DNA of 64,000 nt from Neorhizobium petrolearium (GTDB lineage Bacteria; Pseudomonadota; Alphaproteobacteria; Rhizobiales; Rhizobiaceae): assembly GCF_017873175.1 (NCBI RefSeq), contig NZ_JAGGJW010000021.1:1-64000 (forward strand), in the 5' to 3' direction. The position numbers and the translations under genes were made by a program. The notes under the pieces were generated by a model. It made no database searches. It was not told where the DNA came from and saw only the letters and a list, made by a program, of their open reading frames with translations. This document shows, piece after piece, positions 16,647-26,106 of the stretch. Position 1 is the first letter of the stretch. Every line of letters begins with the position of its first letter.

Positions 16647-18671
16647 TCATCTATTGAGCCGTTCCGACACCCCCCGCACGATGTGGACAAGCTCTAGCGC
16701 GGGCAAGAGCGCTGATTTCAGGCGGGGAAAATCGCGAGCGATCGCCCCTTCCCGCCACAGCTGGGACTTGAGCGATGTCACCCTTCGGGCGAAATCAGGA
16801 GCATCGGAGCGATGAAGGACGTGGACGCTTTCAGGTCGGCCAAAGTCGACTGACCGTGCGCCGACGGCCAGTGCCTGCATATCGAAAGCGCCGGGATAGG
16901 TTATCGCCCGTTTCAGATGGGGCCAGGCGATGTCAACATCGCGCATGACCTGCGATCCTGTCCGCAGTCGATCGATATACTGCAAAACCCCTGTTAGCAG
17001 CAGGTTTCCGGCGGCTGCATCGAGTGTGCCATAAGCCGTCTCGCCAGCATTGCTGCGAACGCTGCCGTCGTCCGCTTCGCTAAACTGACGAACGGAAGGG
17101 ATCGCCGGTTCGAACAGGCTTTCGATGATCTGCCAGTAACGCAGGACGACCGTCTCCACCTTCAGGGGATTGTAAAGATTGTTCTCGACCACCAAACCTG
17201 AGACCTGGTGGAAATGCTCTTCGCTGAGACCCTTGTAGTTAGACCGGGCAAACTGGATCGTCTCGAACGTTCGTTCAGGCAGGCCCGCGGCCAGGAGCCG
17301 CTGGGTGCTGCCATAAAGTCCGGTATCGCAAAGGACGATGCGCGAGGCGTCGCCGGCAATGGTCTTCAGATGGCGCTCGAAGAGCTCGCTTTGTCCGGCG
17401 ACGTCATTAAGGATCACGCGACCTTCAGGCGTCTCCAGCATGGAAAAGAAGCGATGCGCCTTAAACCTCCCCTGCCAGACTGCCGGAAGCTCGTAACGCC
17501 TGTTGCCGAGAGCGTTGGCCACGTCTGCAAAGCTTCTCGTTTCAAATTCCCGACCAAGTTCGTCAAGCACAGCGGGGCTGCGCCTTATCAACGCCACACG
17601 CGCAGCAACCAGGCGGGAAACCATGATGTTCTCGCGCCGGATCCCAAGTGGCAGGTCAAGCCTGACGAGCAGGCGCTCAAACGCCTCCCGGATGCCAAGC
17701 CCTCCCCGCGCGCAAAACAGCAACGTGGCGTCGCCCGGCGCCTCTGCCTGAGATGCATAAAGCCAGATGTTCAAACAGAACTGCGCGACGATCGGCCCGA
17801 ACACTTCGCGACCAAACGCCGTTCGGTCGTCAAGATCGGGCACACGGCCGTCCGACCTTGCCAGGTGACGGCGCACGCTTCTCATGGTTTCCATTCGCGC
17901 TCCGTCGGCACGGGCGGCCCATCGCTTGAAGCGCCCTTTGGGCAGATGCATCGCACTGATCCCCATCCTTTTGGGAACCTCATAATCGGCAATGTAGTCG
18001 TCGCCGATGTGCAGCATCTTGTCTGGCGCAGTCTTCTCCTGCGAAAGGACGACCGAGAACAGGCTGCCGTGTCGCTTGCTGGCCCCGACTTCCGCGCTTG
18101 AGTAGATTTTGTCGATCAGACCAGGCCCGTGAAAATAATCGATCAGTTCTTTCAACAAAGCGGTCGGCAATCCGGTGTCGGAAACCGCCACGACACGAAT
18201 TCCCGCTTTGCGCTGCTGTCGCAGCATCTTCGCCAATTCCCCATTGGCAGACAAAGACGCCTTCTCGATCATGATTTCGAGGGCCAGGCGCTTCTCGACC
18301 ATGGATTCGGGAAGGCCGAGCATGATCAATTGGCGGGTGACAATGTCGAAGAGCTTCACTTCCCCAACGCCGCCGCCGACATTCAGTGCGCGATAGGCAA
18401 GCTTTTCGGCGAGCTGCCTGGCTCGGAACAGATGCTCGGCGCCAATGCGATAGCCTTGCTGGCACAAGAACTGCGCAAATCTTCGCTCTCCCTCCATGAT
18501 CCGCGACCGCTGGGACAGCGGCTGACGCAGCAGCAGGGTGTCGAACACGTCCGTGGAAATAAGACCAATACCCTCCAAGGGCTGATCAATGTGGTCGAAC
18601 CTTTGCCTCAGCACTGAATAACCCCTTCGCCGTCGATTAATTTCGCCCCAATCTCGACCAACGACGCGCAT
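16647..18671 (-). CDS. Large HAD-superfamily hydrolase-like protein of polysaccharide loci
   Basis: The 674-residue protein has an N-terminal haloacid-dehalogenase fold. Motif I is STDVFDTLL with Asp41, motif II is VAVSDTG with Ser164, motif III is Lys199 in GASKRHG, and motif IV is IGDDYIADY around 222-230. A large C-terminal part (about residues 290-640) includes LLFCARGGLGIREAF and IVLCDTGLYGSTQRLL. It resembles domains found with HAD modules in capsule and exopolysaccharide clusters, and I cannot assign it a function. No signal peptide or membrane segment is visible. The HAD site could dephosphorylate a sugar or polyprenyl intermediate, which is inference. It lies upstream of the flippase on the same strand. 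Confidence 0.75.
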   Translation of the reverse strand: MRVVGRDWGEINRRRRGYSVLRQRFDHIDQPLEGIGLISTDVFDTLLLRQPLSQRSRIMEGERRFAQFLCQQGYRIGAEHLFRARQLAEKLAYRALNVGGGVGEVKLFDIVTRQLIMLGLPESMVEKRLALEIMIEKASLSANGELAKMLRQQRKAGIRVVAVSDTGLPTALLKELIDYFHGPGLIDKIYSSAEVGASKRHGSLFSVVLSQEKTAPDKMLHIGDDYIADYEVPKRMGISAMHLPKGRFKRWAARADGARMETMRSVRRHLARSDGRVPDLDDRTAFGREVFGPIVAQFCLNIWLYASQAEAPGDATLLFCARGGLGIREAFERLLVRLDLPLGIRRENIMVSRLVAARVALIRRSPAVLDELGREFETRSFADVANALGNRRYELPAVWQGRFKAHRFFSMLETPEGRVILNDVAGQSELFERHLKTIAGDASRIVLCDTGLYGSTQRLLAAGLPERTFETIQFARSNYKGLSEEHFHQVSGLVVENNLYNPLKVETVVLRYWQIIESLFEPAIPSVRQFSEADDGSVRSNAGETAYGTLDAAAGNLLLTGVLQYIDRLRTGSQVMRDVDIAWPHLKRAITYPGAFDMQALAVGARSVDFGRPESVHVLHRSDAPDFARRVTSLKSQLWREGAIARDFPRLKSALLPALELVHIVRGVSERLNR

Positions 18672-18904
18672 CGTCGAGAGGCAGCAAAAGCAGGATCAGT
18701 GAATTCACATTTGGCGAAACGGTAGCAGCGTCAAATCACAAGAGGCAAGTTAAAACTGAAATCTTTCGGCTTTATTCCGGTTGCCGTTGCAAAAAATACT
18801 CATACACAGATATTTATAAGGTATTGTTTTTGCGGGATCGACTCCTTTCCATACCGATAATACTATCTAAACCAGTTACTGTATCGGATAAATGGAGCGT
18901 TTGG

Positions 18905-20230
18905 ATGAATGACGCAAAACCGCATATCATGCCCGTTTCTTCGATACAGTATTTTGACGTCGTCGTCATTGGATCAGGAATTTCAGGACTTGTTAGTGCG
19001 TCAATATTATCAAGAAAAGGTGACCGAGTTGCTGTCGTTGATGATTATGACCATGTGGGAGGAAACCACATAGACTGGTCATCTCCAGAGGGGTATACAT
19101 TCGATATTGGCAGTTTGATCTTCCAGGACGATTCCCCTTTGCTGCGGCATTTCCCGGAGCTGCTGGCGCATTACATCCCGATCAATCCCAGCTGGGGCAG
19201 GCTCAACCCGCAGGGCAAAATTACCGATTATCCGATCTCGATCCGGGACGATATTGTTGGGGCCGGCCCTATCGGTTTGCTGCGCATCTTCGGCTCGGTG
19301 CTTTATGCACGCCTGTTTTGCAGGCGACTGGACAGTGCGAGGGATTTCGCGCGCTTTTGGGTCGGCGGATATCTGCTTCATCGTTCCGGGCTGGAAACCT
19401 ATATGCGACGTTTCTACGGGATTTCTCCCGACAAGGTCGATCTTGAACTCGCCCGCAAGCGCATGCTGTGGATTGCAGAATATGCCTCGTTGACGAACCT
19501 GATCAGGCTCGCCTTCAAACGCAAGAAAAGCAAGGGGCGGAAAAACCGACAGATGGCCCGGCCCAAGGAGGGATACGCCGCCCTCTATCAGCCCGCGGTC
19601 GAGACACTTCAAAACGCAGGGGTCGCCTTTAAGCTGTCGGCATCCATGAAGAGCATTCGCAAGAGCCCCTTCGGATTTGAGCTCTGCCTGGCAGATGGCA
19701 CCATCGCATCCAACCGGATCATCTCGACCGTACCGATCGAAGTCGCCGAGAAACTGTGCGGCATCTCCCCCAGCTGCAGCCTCACGACCATCACGCTCAT
19801 CTCGCTTTACTTCAGCTTTTCCGGCGATCGCGGCTTTGAGCGACCCATCATCTACAACTTTTCGCATGAAGGTTCGTGGAAGCGACTGACCGTTTATTCG
19901 GACTTTTATGGGCGGGTCATGGATCGGGAATATTTTGCCGTAGAGGTGATCGCCGGCACCGTCGCGTCGACCGAGCAAGCGGAAGCCGATTTCCGTCGCC
20001 ATGTCGCTTCCAATCGCATGTTCCGGGGAGATCTGAAACTGGAAGGCAGCCAGACGCTGACAAATGCCTATCCAATCTACAGCAAAGGCGCGGCCGATGA
20101 CGCCGCTGATGCCATCGTGAGACTGCGGGATTTTGGGATTGAATCATTGGGTCGCCAGGGGGCCTTCAACTATCAACCAACGGCCAGGGTTTCCACGATC
20201 GACGTCGAGACGGCGATCGGGAAGCATTGA
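18905..20230 (+). CDS. FAD-dependent amine-oxidase/UDP-galactopyranose-mutase-like protein
   Basis: This 441-residue flavoprotein starts almost directly with the FAD-binding fold: VVVIGSGISGLVSASILSRK near residue 18, then DDYDHVGGNH. A GYAALYQPAVETLQNAGV segment typical of protoporphyrinogen-oxidase and amine-oxidase-like proteins follows. The pattern around GGNH is shared with UDP-galactopyranose mutases, but the downstream Glf motifs are weak. A mutase role is only one possibility. The ATG at 18905 has GGAG about 9 nt upstream; the longer frame begins with an unsupported TTG at 18824. It lies divergent to the HAD gene across about 230 bp of AT-rich DNA. The likely role is modifying a nucleotide sugar or lipid-linked sugar. 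Confidence 0.7.
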   Translation: MNDAKPHIMPVSSIQYFDVVVIGSGISGLVSASILSRKGDRVAVVDDYDHVGGNHIDWSSPEGYTFDIGSLIFQDDSPLLRHFPELLAHYIPINPSWGRLNPQGKITDYPISIRDDIVGAGPIGLLRIFGSVLYARLFCRRLDSARDFARFWVGGYLLHRSGLETYMRRFYGISPDKVDLELARKRMLWIAEYASLTNLIRLAFKRKKSKGRKNRQMARPKEGYAALYQPAVETLQNAGVAFKLSASMKSIRKSPFGFELCLADGTIASNRIISTVPIEVAEKLCGISPSCSLTTITLISLYFSFSGDRGFERPIIYNFSHEGSWKRLTVYSDFYGRVMDREYFAVEVIAGTVASTEQAEADFRRHVASNRMFRGDLKLEGSQTLTNAYPIYSKGAADDAADAIVRLRDFGIESLGRQGAFNYQPTARVSTIDVETAIGKH

Positions 20231-20338
20231 TTGCGATTGCTTAAGCCGGAACGCTGCGCTTTTCACCTGCAAGAGGGCGCGCTCTGAAGCACAATTTTAC
20301 CACCGTGTCTTGACGGATCAGGCGGCGAGAGGTCGAAC

Positions 20339-21409
20339 ATGCGCATATTGCATATCCTCAATCATACGCGGCGTCTCAACGGCAATGTCCATGCAGCGGT
20401 GGATCTTGCCTGCGCCCAAGTCAGGCTCGGCCACCAGGTCTACATGGCAAGCGGAGGTGGCGATTTCGATCACCTTTTACAGGCCCACGGGATAACGACA
20501 CTCCTGGTCGACCATGAAAGAAAACCCTCCAGGCTTGCCAGATCCCTGATCCGACTGAACGGCCACATCCGGAAGTTCGAGGTCGACATCGTTCACGCGC
20601 ATATGATGACCAGCGCCGTTCTTGCCTTTCCGATCTGCAAGCTCAAGGGCATCCCTCTGGTGACCACGGTGCACAACGAGTTCGAAAAGAGTGCGACGCT
20701 GATGGGCCTCGGCACTCGCGTTATCGCCGTCAGCGATGTCGTCGGCCGCTCGATGAGGCGACGTGGCGTGGCGGCGTCAAAGCTGAAGGTCGTGCTCAAT
20801 GGAACGATTGGATCAAGCCGCATGGAAGGACGCAGCGGCGAGCCCAAAGCGCTGAAATCGCCATCCGTCCTGTTCGTCGGCGGGCTGCATCCGCGCAAGG
20901 GGCTGCCGGATCTGTTTGAGGCATTTGACCTCGTGCACGAGGAACTCCCTGGCGCGCACCTTTACATCGTCGGAAACGGGCCCCATCGCGACCAGTATAC
21001 GGAGCTTGTAGCCTCTTTGAAATGCGCCCCCGCCGTCACGTTCGCCGGCTCGATCAGCGACCCCTACCCCTACATGCTGGCGGCCGACATTTTTGTCCTG
21101 CCATCGCATGCCGATCCAGCACCTTTGGTATTGTCGGAAGCGCGGGAGGCCGGATGCGCAATCGTCGCAACAGCGGTGGATGGTATTCCGCAACTGCTCG
21201 AGCATGGCGAGGCGGGAATTCTCGTGCCGCCGCACGATCCATCGGCCCTGGCCAAGATGTTGATCCACCTTTTGAAGTCGCCGAAGCAGATCAGTGCCTG
21301 GAAGGAGAAGAGCCAGTTGAGGATCGAGTACCTGACGATTGATCGGGTGGCCAGGGAAACGATGGACGTCTATCGATCAGCAATCCCAAGCGGGAAAATG
21401 GGCGTGTGA
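20339..21409 (+). CDS. Family 4 glycosyltransferase
   Basis: This 356-residue GT-B enzyme has an N-terminal domain beginning MRILHILNH with VDIVHAHMM near residue 83. The C-terminal domain contains VLFVGGLHPRKGLPDLFEAF. An ADIFVLPSHADPAPLVLSEA stretch aligns with the E-x7-E region, but the first glutamate is replaced (ADPAPLVLSE). GAGAGG precedes the ATG. It follows the FAD protein on the same strand and converges with the GT2 gene downstream. It should transfer one sugar of the repeat unit on the cytoplasmic face. The donor and linkage cannot be read from sequence. Confidence 0.87.
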   Translation: MRILHILNHTRRLNGNVHAAVDLACAQVRLGHQVYMASGGGDFDHLLQAHGITTLLVDHERKPSRLARSLIRLNGHIRKFEVDIVHAHMMTSAVLAFPICKLKGIPLVTTVHNEFEKSATLMGLGTRVIAVSDVVGRSMRRRGVAASKLKVVLNGTIGSSRMEGRSGEPKALKSPSVLFVGGLHPRKGLPDLFEAFDLVHEELPGAHLYIVGNGPHRDQYTELVASLKCAPAVTFAGSISDPYPYMLAADIFVLPSHADPAPLVLSEAREAGCAIVATAVDGIPQLLEHGEAGILVPPHDPSALAKMLIHLLKSPKQISAWKEKSQLRIEYLTIDRVARETMDVYRSAIPSGKMGV

Positions 21410-21451
21410 ACGCATGGCCGTGCGTCAGCTTCATCCCGGGCGCACATGCCG

Positions 21452-22474
21452 TCAGACGTAAAGAACGCGCTTCAGCTGCGATCGCAGGTGCTGTGATCGA
21501 GAAGGATCGATGCGGATCGCCGCCATATGCCTAGCCATCTTATTTGGCAAGACGAAGAGCGCGATAGCAAACAGCAACAGTGCAAGGCGCTTCTTGCCGG
21601 TGTTTTCGCGCATCACAGCCCCGATATAGGCCGATAGCTGGCTTAAGGCAGGCCGCTTGCCGTCAACCACCACGCTCATCGCCTTGAGCTCCATCACATA
21701 GGCATAATCGTTGCGAACTTCGATTTTTTCAGCTGCTGCGCACCGCTCCTGGACGAGCTGCGACAGATGATGCAGGCGTCCCAAGAAGCGGTCTATATAG
21801 CCTTTCATGCGGCTTGAAGTGAGGACGGAAAAAGAGGACTGGTTGGAATTGTGGATCCGGTACTTTCCAAGGACCTTATCGATCGACACGACACGCCCGA
21901 CGAACGGGGCCAAGAGGTATGAGACGCCGTCTATGCCGCGTTCGTAGTTCATTTCGCCAAGACCTTCATAGACGTCACGCCGATAGATATTTCCCGAGGT
22001 TGGCGGGGTATTATAATACCCTCTCTTACGGATCGACTGGATAAGGGGGCCGGAGTCCTCCGATGACTGAAGCGTGGGAAAGGCGTTGCCGATCGGATCG
22101 CCGTTCTGATCGATCGGAAGAAGCATGAACTGGATCTTCGACACGTCGGGGCGCAGATATTGGGCAACTTGCGCAATGGCACCGTCGGCAATGACGTCGT
22201 CGGCATCCAGAAAATAGACAAAATCGCCTTTCGACAAGGACAGACCGGTCAAAGATGTCTTGAGCTGACCGCGATTTTCCGTTCGCAAAGCGACGATCCG
22301 ATCTTTGAATTCCTGGATCTTTTCCCAGGATCGATCGGTAGATCCGTCATCCACTACTACAATTTCAAGCCCTTCGTAGTCTTGCGAAATAACGCTTTTG
22401 ATGCAATCGCCTATATAACGCTCATAATTATAACAAGTGATGATAACGCTCAGAATTGGTTGGTTAATTTTCAC
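21452..22474 (-). CDS. Family 2 glycosyltransferase
   Basis: This inverting GT-A glycosyltransferase of about 340 residues has an N-terminus of LSVIITCYNYERYI, with EIVVVDDGSTD near residue 40 and FLDADDV (the DxD metal site) near residue 88. The C-terminal 60 residues hold a hydrophobic stretch (LALLLFAIALFVLP) that may anchor the protein to the membrane. I prefer GTG at 22474 (AAGG 8 nt upstream), because the ATG at 22516 has no ribosome site. It probably adds one sugar to the lipid-linked repeat unit. It is transcribed away from the GT4 gene at 22830. Confidence 0.85.
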   Translation of the reverse strand: MKINQPILSVIITCYNYERYIGDCIKSVISQDYEGLEIVVVDDGSTDRSWEKIQEFKDRIVALRTENRGQLKTSLTGLSLSKGDFVYFLDADDVIADGAIAQVAQYLRPDVSKIQFMLLPIDQNGDPIGNAFPTLQSSEDSGPLIQSIRKRGYYNTPPTSGNIYRRDVYEGLGEMNYERGIDGVSYLLAPFVGRVVSIDKVLGKYRIHNSNQSSFSVLTSSRMKGYIDRFLGRLHHLSQLVQERCAAAEKIEVRNDYAYVMELKAMSVVVDGKRPALSQLSAYIGAVMRENTGKKRLALLLFAIALFVLPNKMARHMAAIRIDPSRSQHLRSQLKRVLYV

Positions 22475-22829
22475 CTTGCAAACCTTATCTACAAAGTTTA
22501 TGTTGCATAGCAGCATAGCAAGTGAATTCTCGTCCGTCTACAAGAATGGATTAGTAACCGCCAGCGCATGTAACTCATTTTGATAAGATCCAGCATCGTC
22601 GAATCGGTGAGAAATATTCGGCGATCAAACAGCAATGTCTTGAAGAAATATCCTGAGATTCGACCTGAATACATTGCGGAAATCTTTAACCAGACAACCG
22701 CATCAGGCGAGAGCTGTGCCTAAACACGTGAACAGGTGGCTGTCACTTCGCCAAAAGGCAGGCACAGCAACCAGAAACTGATCGCTCTCGACAGAGATTT
22801 GTCACCTAAGGGCCGGAGGACGTGGACGA
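22475..22829. promoter_or_regulatory. AT-rich divergent intergenic region with an inverted repeat
   Basis: No gene can be supported in this stretch of about 350 bp between divergent glycosyltransferase genes. It contains perfect 9-bp arms, GCTGTGCCT at 22713-22721 and AGGCACAGC at 22760-22768, which could form a long stem-loop in the leader of the gene at 22830. Promoters for both directions are expected here, but I cannot place them. Confidence 0.4.
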
Positions 22830-23984
22830 ATGAAAATGACGGACGGCAAGCCGCGCAAGGGCGATGGGCTTCATCCGAGCCGCCGCCTTAAGATCCTTTA
22901 TATTCAGCCCGGCACGAAGTCTTTTGCGGGGATTGAACGTGTGGTGGATGCCGTCTGCTCCATGCTGGCTGACAAATATGCCGAGGATTTCGACATCGAC
23001 GTGCTGTACACGTCCGTCCATAAAAACCGCCCGGCGGAGCCGCGAAAATACAGCGTTATTGATCGGGCGGTAAAGACCCGGTTCGAGTTGATGCGGACCT
23101 TCCGAAGCGTCGTCAAGGCGAAGGATTATGCGCTCGTGGTGGTGCCGCAGATCGAACCGACGGTGATCTGCATGGCCGCATGCCTCGGCCTTGATCGTCG
23201 TTTTGCGATCCACTTGCATGGTAATCCCGGCCGAGAGCGCAGCCACGTCAAGGCGAAGATACTGTTCTTCTTGATGCGCATCTATTTCCTGAGGAAAGTA
23301 TCCTATGTCTTTGGGACGTCACCGAAACAGCTGGACGCCTTTAAGGGGATGTTCCACAGCAAGGTGCCACAGGTTTGGGTTCCAAATCCCGTCAGGAGGT
23401 TCGACTTTTTCAGCAAGGGAGAAGCCGGCGACGAAGCGGCGGTCACGTTCGTGAATGTCGGACGGTTCGCCTTCCAAAAGGGACAGGATATCCTTCTTCG
23501 TGCCTTTGCCGAACTCGTCAAAGTCCGCCCGAACGCGAAGTTGAAGATCGTCGGATATGGCGCCGGCGAAACCGCTCTTCGCGCCGAGATCGATCGGCTG
23601 GGTCTTTCCGACGCGGTCTCGATTGAGCATCATCCCGTCAACCCCCAGCCCGCACTTGCCAACAGCGATATCTACGTGTCGACGTCGCGATGGGAAGGCT
23701 GGTCGCTGGCCATATGCGAAGCATTGCGATTTGGGCTGCCGGTCATTGCGACAGATTGCGAGTTCGGGCCAAGCGACATACTCGTGGATGAGCGTCTCGG
23801 CCGGCTTGTACCGGTTAGCGGCGGAGAACCGCTTGTAAGCGCCATGGCCTACTATTGCGACAACCTGGCTTCGGAACGCCTCCACAGCGATTTCCGCAAG
23901 GGCTTCATTGATCGATACAGCCCCGAGCGAGTGGTGGATCTTCACGCCGATGCGCTGCGGGTTGCTGCACGAGAACTTTTGTAA
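22830..23984 (+). CDS. Family 4 glycosyltransferase
   Basis: This 384-residue GT-B enzyme has KILYIQPGTKSFAGIERVVD in the N-terminal acceptor domain. The linker RRFDFFSKGEAGDEAAVTFVNVGRFAFQKG (split) opens the donor domain. STSRWEGWSLAICEALRFGLP contains the E-x7-E motif. GGAGG lies about 10 nt before the ATG. The GH16 gene follows 23 nt after the stop, and the UDP-GlcA epimerase and second acyltransferase lie beyond it, so all four probably form one transcript. It is expected to build the repeat unit together with the other glycosyltransferases of the locus. Confidence 0.88.
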   Translation: MKMTDGKPRKGDGLHPSRRLKILYIQPGTKSFAGIERVVDAVCSMLADKYAEDFDIDVLYTSVHKNRPAEPRKYSVIDRAVKTRFELMRTFRSVVKAKDYALVVVPQIEPTVICMAACLGLDRRFAIHLHGNPGRERSHVKAKILFFLMRIYFLRKVSYVFGTSPKQLDAFKGMFHSKVPQVWVPNPVRRFDFFSKGEAGDEAAVTFVNVGRFAFQKGQDILLRAFAELVKVRPNAKLKIVGYGAGETALRAEIDRLGLSDAVSIEHHPVNPQPALANSDIYVSTSRWEGWSLAICEALRFGLPVIATDCEFGPSDILVDERLGRLVPVSGGEPLVSAMAYYCDNLASERLHSDFRKGFIDRYSPERVVDLHADALRVAARELL

Positions 23985-24007
23985 CCACCGTCCCACGGAA
24001 GGGTGCC

Positions 24008-24937
24008 ATGATGTCTTCATTGTCGCGGCGCGGCCTCCTGAAAGGCTGCGCTGGAGCCTTTGGGCTGACTTTTTCCTCTCATCGAAGCTCGGCCACCACG
24101 TTGTTTGGCGACGATCCCACGCTTGGCCGCGAAGTCGTCTTCGAAGACCGGTTCCACACACTGGACTGGTCGGTTTGGGATGCGGGTCCGAAAGCGACCA
24201 CATCCGATACCGGTTTTTATGGGCGGTCCGCTTTCGCCAAAAAGGACGGGGAAGAAGGCTTCAACCCCTATGCGATTGTTGACGACCCCATGGCAGAGGA
24301 CGGGAAAGCTCTACAGATCTCCGCCCGCTACATAGGAAAGCCGATGAATGTGCGAAAATACTACGGAAATACATTGCCTGAATTTCAGTGGATTTCCGGC
24401 AATATTCAGACAGCCAGGAAAGACGGCACGATCCTCAAAGGATGGCGCAAAGGTTACTTTGAGGCACGGATGCTCTTTCCCCGGCATCCCATCACCTGGC
24501 CGGCATTCTGGATGCTGAACGGGCGAAGCATTCTGCAGCCCAAGACCAGCATCGAGCTGGACATCGTGGAGCACAAAGGTTGGGAGCCTACGCTGTATGG
24601 CACGTATCTTCACGAATGGGGTCAGCCGGGTCAAAACAGCGAAAGCACCGGTGTCGAAACACCGGTTGACATGACGAAAGGCTATCACCGCTACGGCATG
24701 CTTGTCGATGATAGCCGCTGCATCCCCTACTTCGAGCGCAGGCCGGTTGTCGATCGAAGGACGGGAAGACCTGCAGACTGGCCGATTACCCGCTCACGTC
24801 AGCTGGACGACGACGGCGATGTCTTCTGGCCGCTGCTGACCCTGGCGCTGCGCACCGACGTGCCGTTCCCGCGACCGCTGCGGTCTGAGGACCGGTCGAC
24901 CCACATGCGCGTCGACTACTTCAAGGTCTTTTCCTAG
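24008..24937 (+). CDS. Secreted glycoside hydrolase family 16 protein (Tat signal)
   Basis: This 309-residue protein has a twin-arginine signal (SRRGLLKG, residues 6-13) and a hydrophobic segment to about residue 30. The GH16 catalytic motif ELDIVE gives Glu183 as nucleophile, Asp185, and Glu188 as acid/base. WPAFWMLNG upstream and the YHRYGMLVD segment also fit the beta-jelly-roll fold. Such enzymes cleave beta-glycosidic bonds in glucans or galactans, and ExoK of Sinorhizobium, which shortens succinoglycan, belongs to the same family. Here it would trim or release the exopolysaccharide outside the cytoplasm. Tat export is unusual for ExoK-like enzymes and suggests folding before export. Confidence 0.88.
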   Translation: MMSSLSRRGLLKGCAGAFGLTFSSHRSSATTLFGDDPTLGREVVFEDRFHTLDWSVWDAGPKATTSDTGFYGRSAFAKKDGEEGFNPYAIVDDPMAEDGKALQISARYIGKPMNVRKYYGNTLPEFQWISGNIQTARKDGTILKGWRKGYFEARMLFPRHPITWPAFWMLNGRSILQPKTSIELDIVEHKGWEPTLYGTYLHEWGQPGQNSESTGVETPVDMTKGYHRYGMLVDDSRCIPYFERRPVVDRRTGRPADWPITRSRQLDDDGDVFWPLLTLALRTDVPFPRPLRSEDRSTHMRVDYFKVFS

Positions 24938-25068
24938 AAAAACGGAGGTCAGTCTGTATCGCGGACAACAGGTTCGCCCGATGGTTCCGCCACAAGCCTA
25001 GCCCATCAATGAACTTGCCAAGAAGAGCTTTAGCTATCCCGGCACAAAAGGACATCAGAGGCAATAGG

Positions 25069-26106
25069 ATGCGATACTTTATCACGAGCACCGCCGGTTT
25101 CATCGGCTTCCATCTTGCTCGACGGCTGCTGCAGGACGGACATACGGTCACGGGCCTCGACGGCATGACCCATTACTACAACATCAAGCTGAAGCAGATG
25201 CGGCATGCGGCCCTGGCGCAGTTTTCGGCATTCCAACCGGTCATCGCCATGCTAGAGGACCGCGAAGCTGTGGAGAAGGCCATCGCAGAAGCCGACGCGG
25301 ATGTGATCATACACCTGGCAGCGCAGGCCGGCGTTCGCTACAGCCTGGAAAACCCCAAAGCTTATCTATCGTCGAATATCGAGGGGTCCTGGAATATTCT
25401 GGAGATTGCCAGACAGGTCGGGATCGGCCACCTCATGCTTGCTTCCACCTCGTCGATCTATGGCGCAAATGCGTCCATCCCGTTTCGCGAAACGGACCGC
25501 GCCGACGAGCCGTTGACGTTCTACGCGGCCACGAAGAAGTCGATGGAACTGATGGCCCACAGCTATTCGCATCTCTACAAGATACCGACGACTGCCTTCC
25601 GCTTCTTTACCGTCTATGGGCCTTGGGGCAGACCGGACATGGCGCTCTTCAAGTTCGTCAAGAACATCCTGGAAGACCAGCCAATCGAGATATACGGCGA
25701 AGGCGCAATGAGCCGTGACTTCACCTATATCGACGATCTGGTGGAAGCTGTGGTTCGCCTCTCGAAAATCGTCCCGTCAGAACCAAGCCGCATCGCGGAC
25801 GCCCGCGTCGAAACACTGTCTCATCAGGCACCCTTCCGGATCATCAATATCGGGGGCGGTCAGCCGCAAACCCTGATGACGTTCGTGGAGACGGTCGAAA
25901 AATCCCTGGGTCGCACCGCGAGGCGAAAACTCCTCCCGATGCAGAAAGGCGATGTACCGCATACGTTTGCCAGCCCTGATCTGCTTTATGCGCTGACCGG
26001 CTACAAACCGGATACGACGCTTGATGTCGGCGTCGAGGCCTTTGTCAGCTGGTATCTTGAAGCATGCGATGAGCTCAACACTGCTCCAAAGGAGCTCGTT
26101 GCATGA
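25069..26106 (+). CDS. lpsL: UDP-glucuronate 4-epimerase (LpsL-like)
   Basis: This 345-residue extended SDR should interconvert UDP-glucuronate and UDP-galacturonate. The NAD motif reads ITSTAGFIGFHLA, in which serine replaces the first glycine of GxxGxxG. The rest is canonical: IIHLAAQAGVRYSLENPKAY, STSSIYGAN, the Tyr152-x3-Lys156 pair in YAATKKSMEL, and FFTVYGPWGRPDMALF. The ATG at 25069 has AGAGGC upstream and removes an unlikely 20-residue extension. The stop overlaps the next acyltransferase in ATGA. It provides galacturonate for the polymer or for lipopolysaccharide. The Ser substitution could weaken NAD binding. Confidence 0.88.
   Translation: MRYFITSTAGFIGFHLARRLLQDGHTVTGLDGMTHYYNIKLKQMRHAALAQFSAFQPVIAMLEDREAVEKAIAEADADVIIHLAAQAGVRYSLENPKAYLSSNIEGSWNILEIARQVGIGHLMLASTSSIYGANASIPFRETDRADEPLTFYAATKKSMELMAHSYSHLYKIPTTAFRFFTVYGPWGRPDMALFKFVKNILEDQPIEIYGEGAMSRDFTYIDDLVEAVVRLSKIVPSEPSRIADARVETLSHQAPFRIINIGGGQPQTLMTFVETVEKSLGRTARRKLLPMQKGDVPHTFASPDLLYALTGYKPDTTLDVGVEAFVSWYLEACDELNTAPKELVA

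Noticed and set aside
18905..20230. Naming the FAD protein UDP-galactopyranose mutase (glf)
   Set aside because: Only the FAD-binding start resembles Glf; the later segments look more like amine-oxidase or protoporphyrinogen-oxidase proteins, so no symbol was given.
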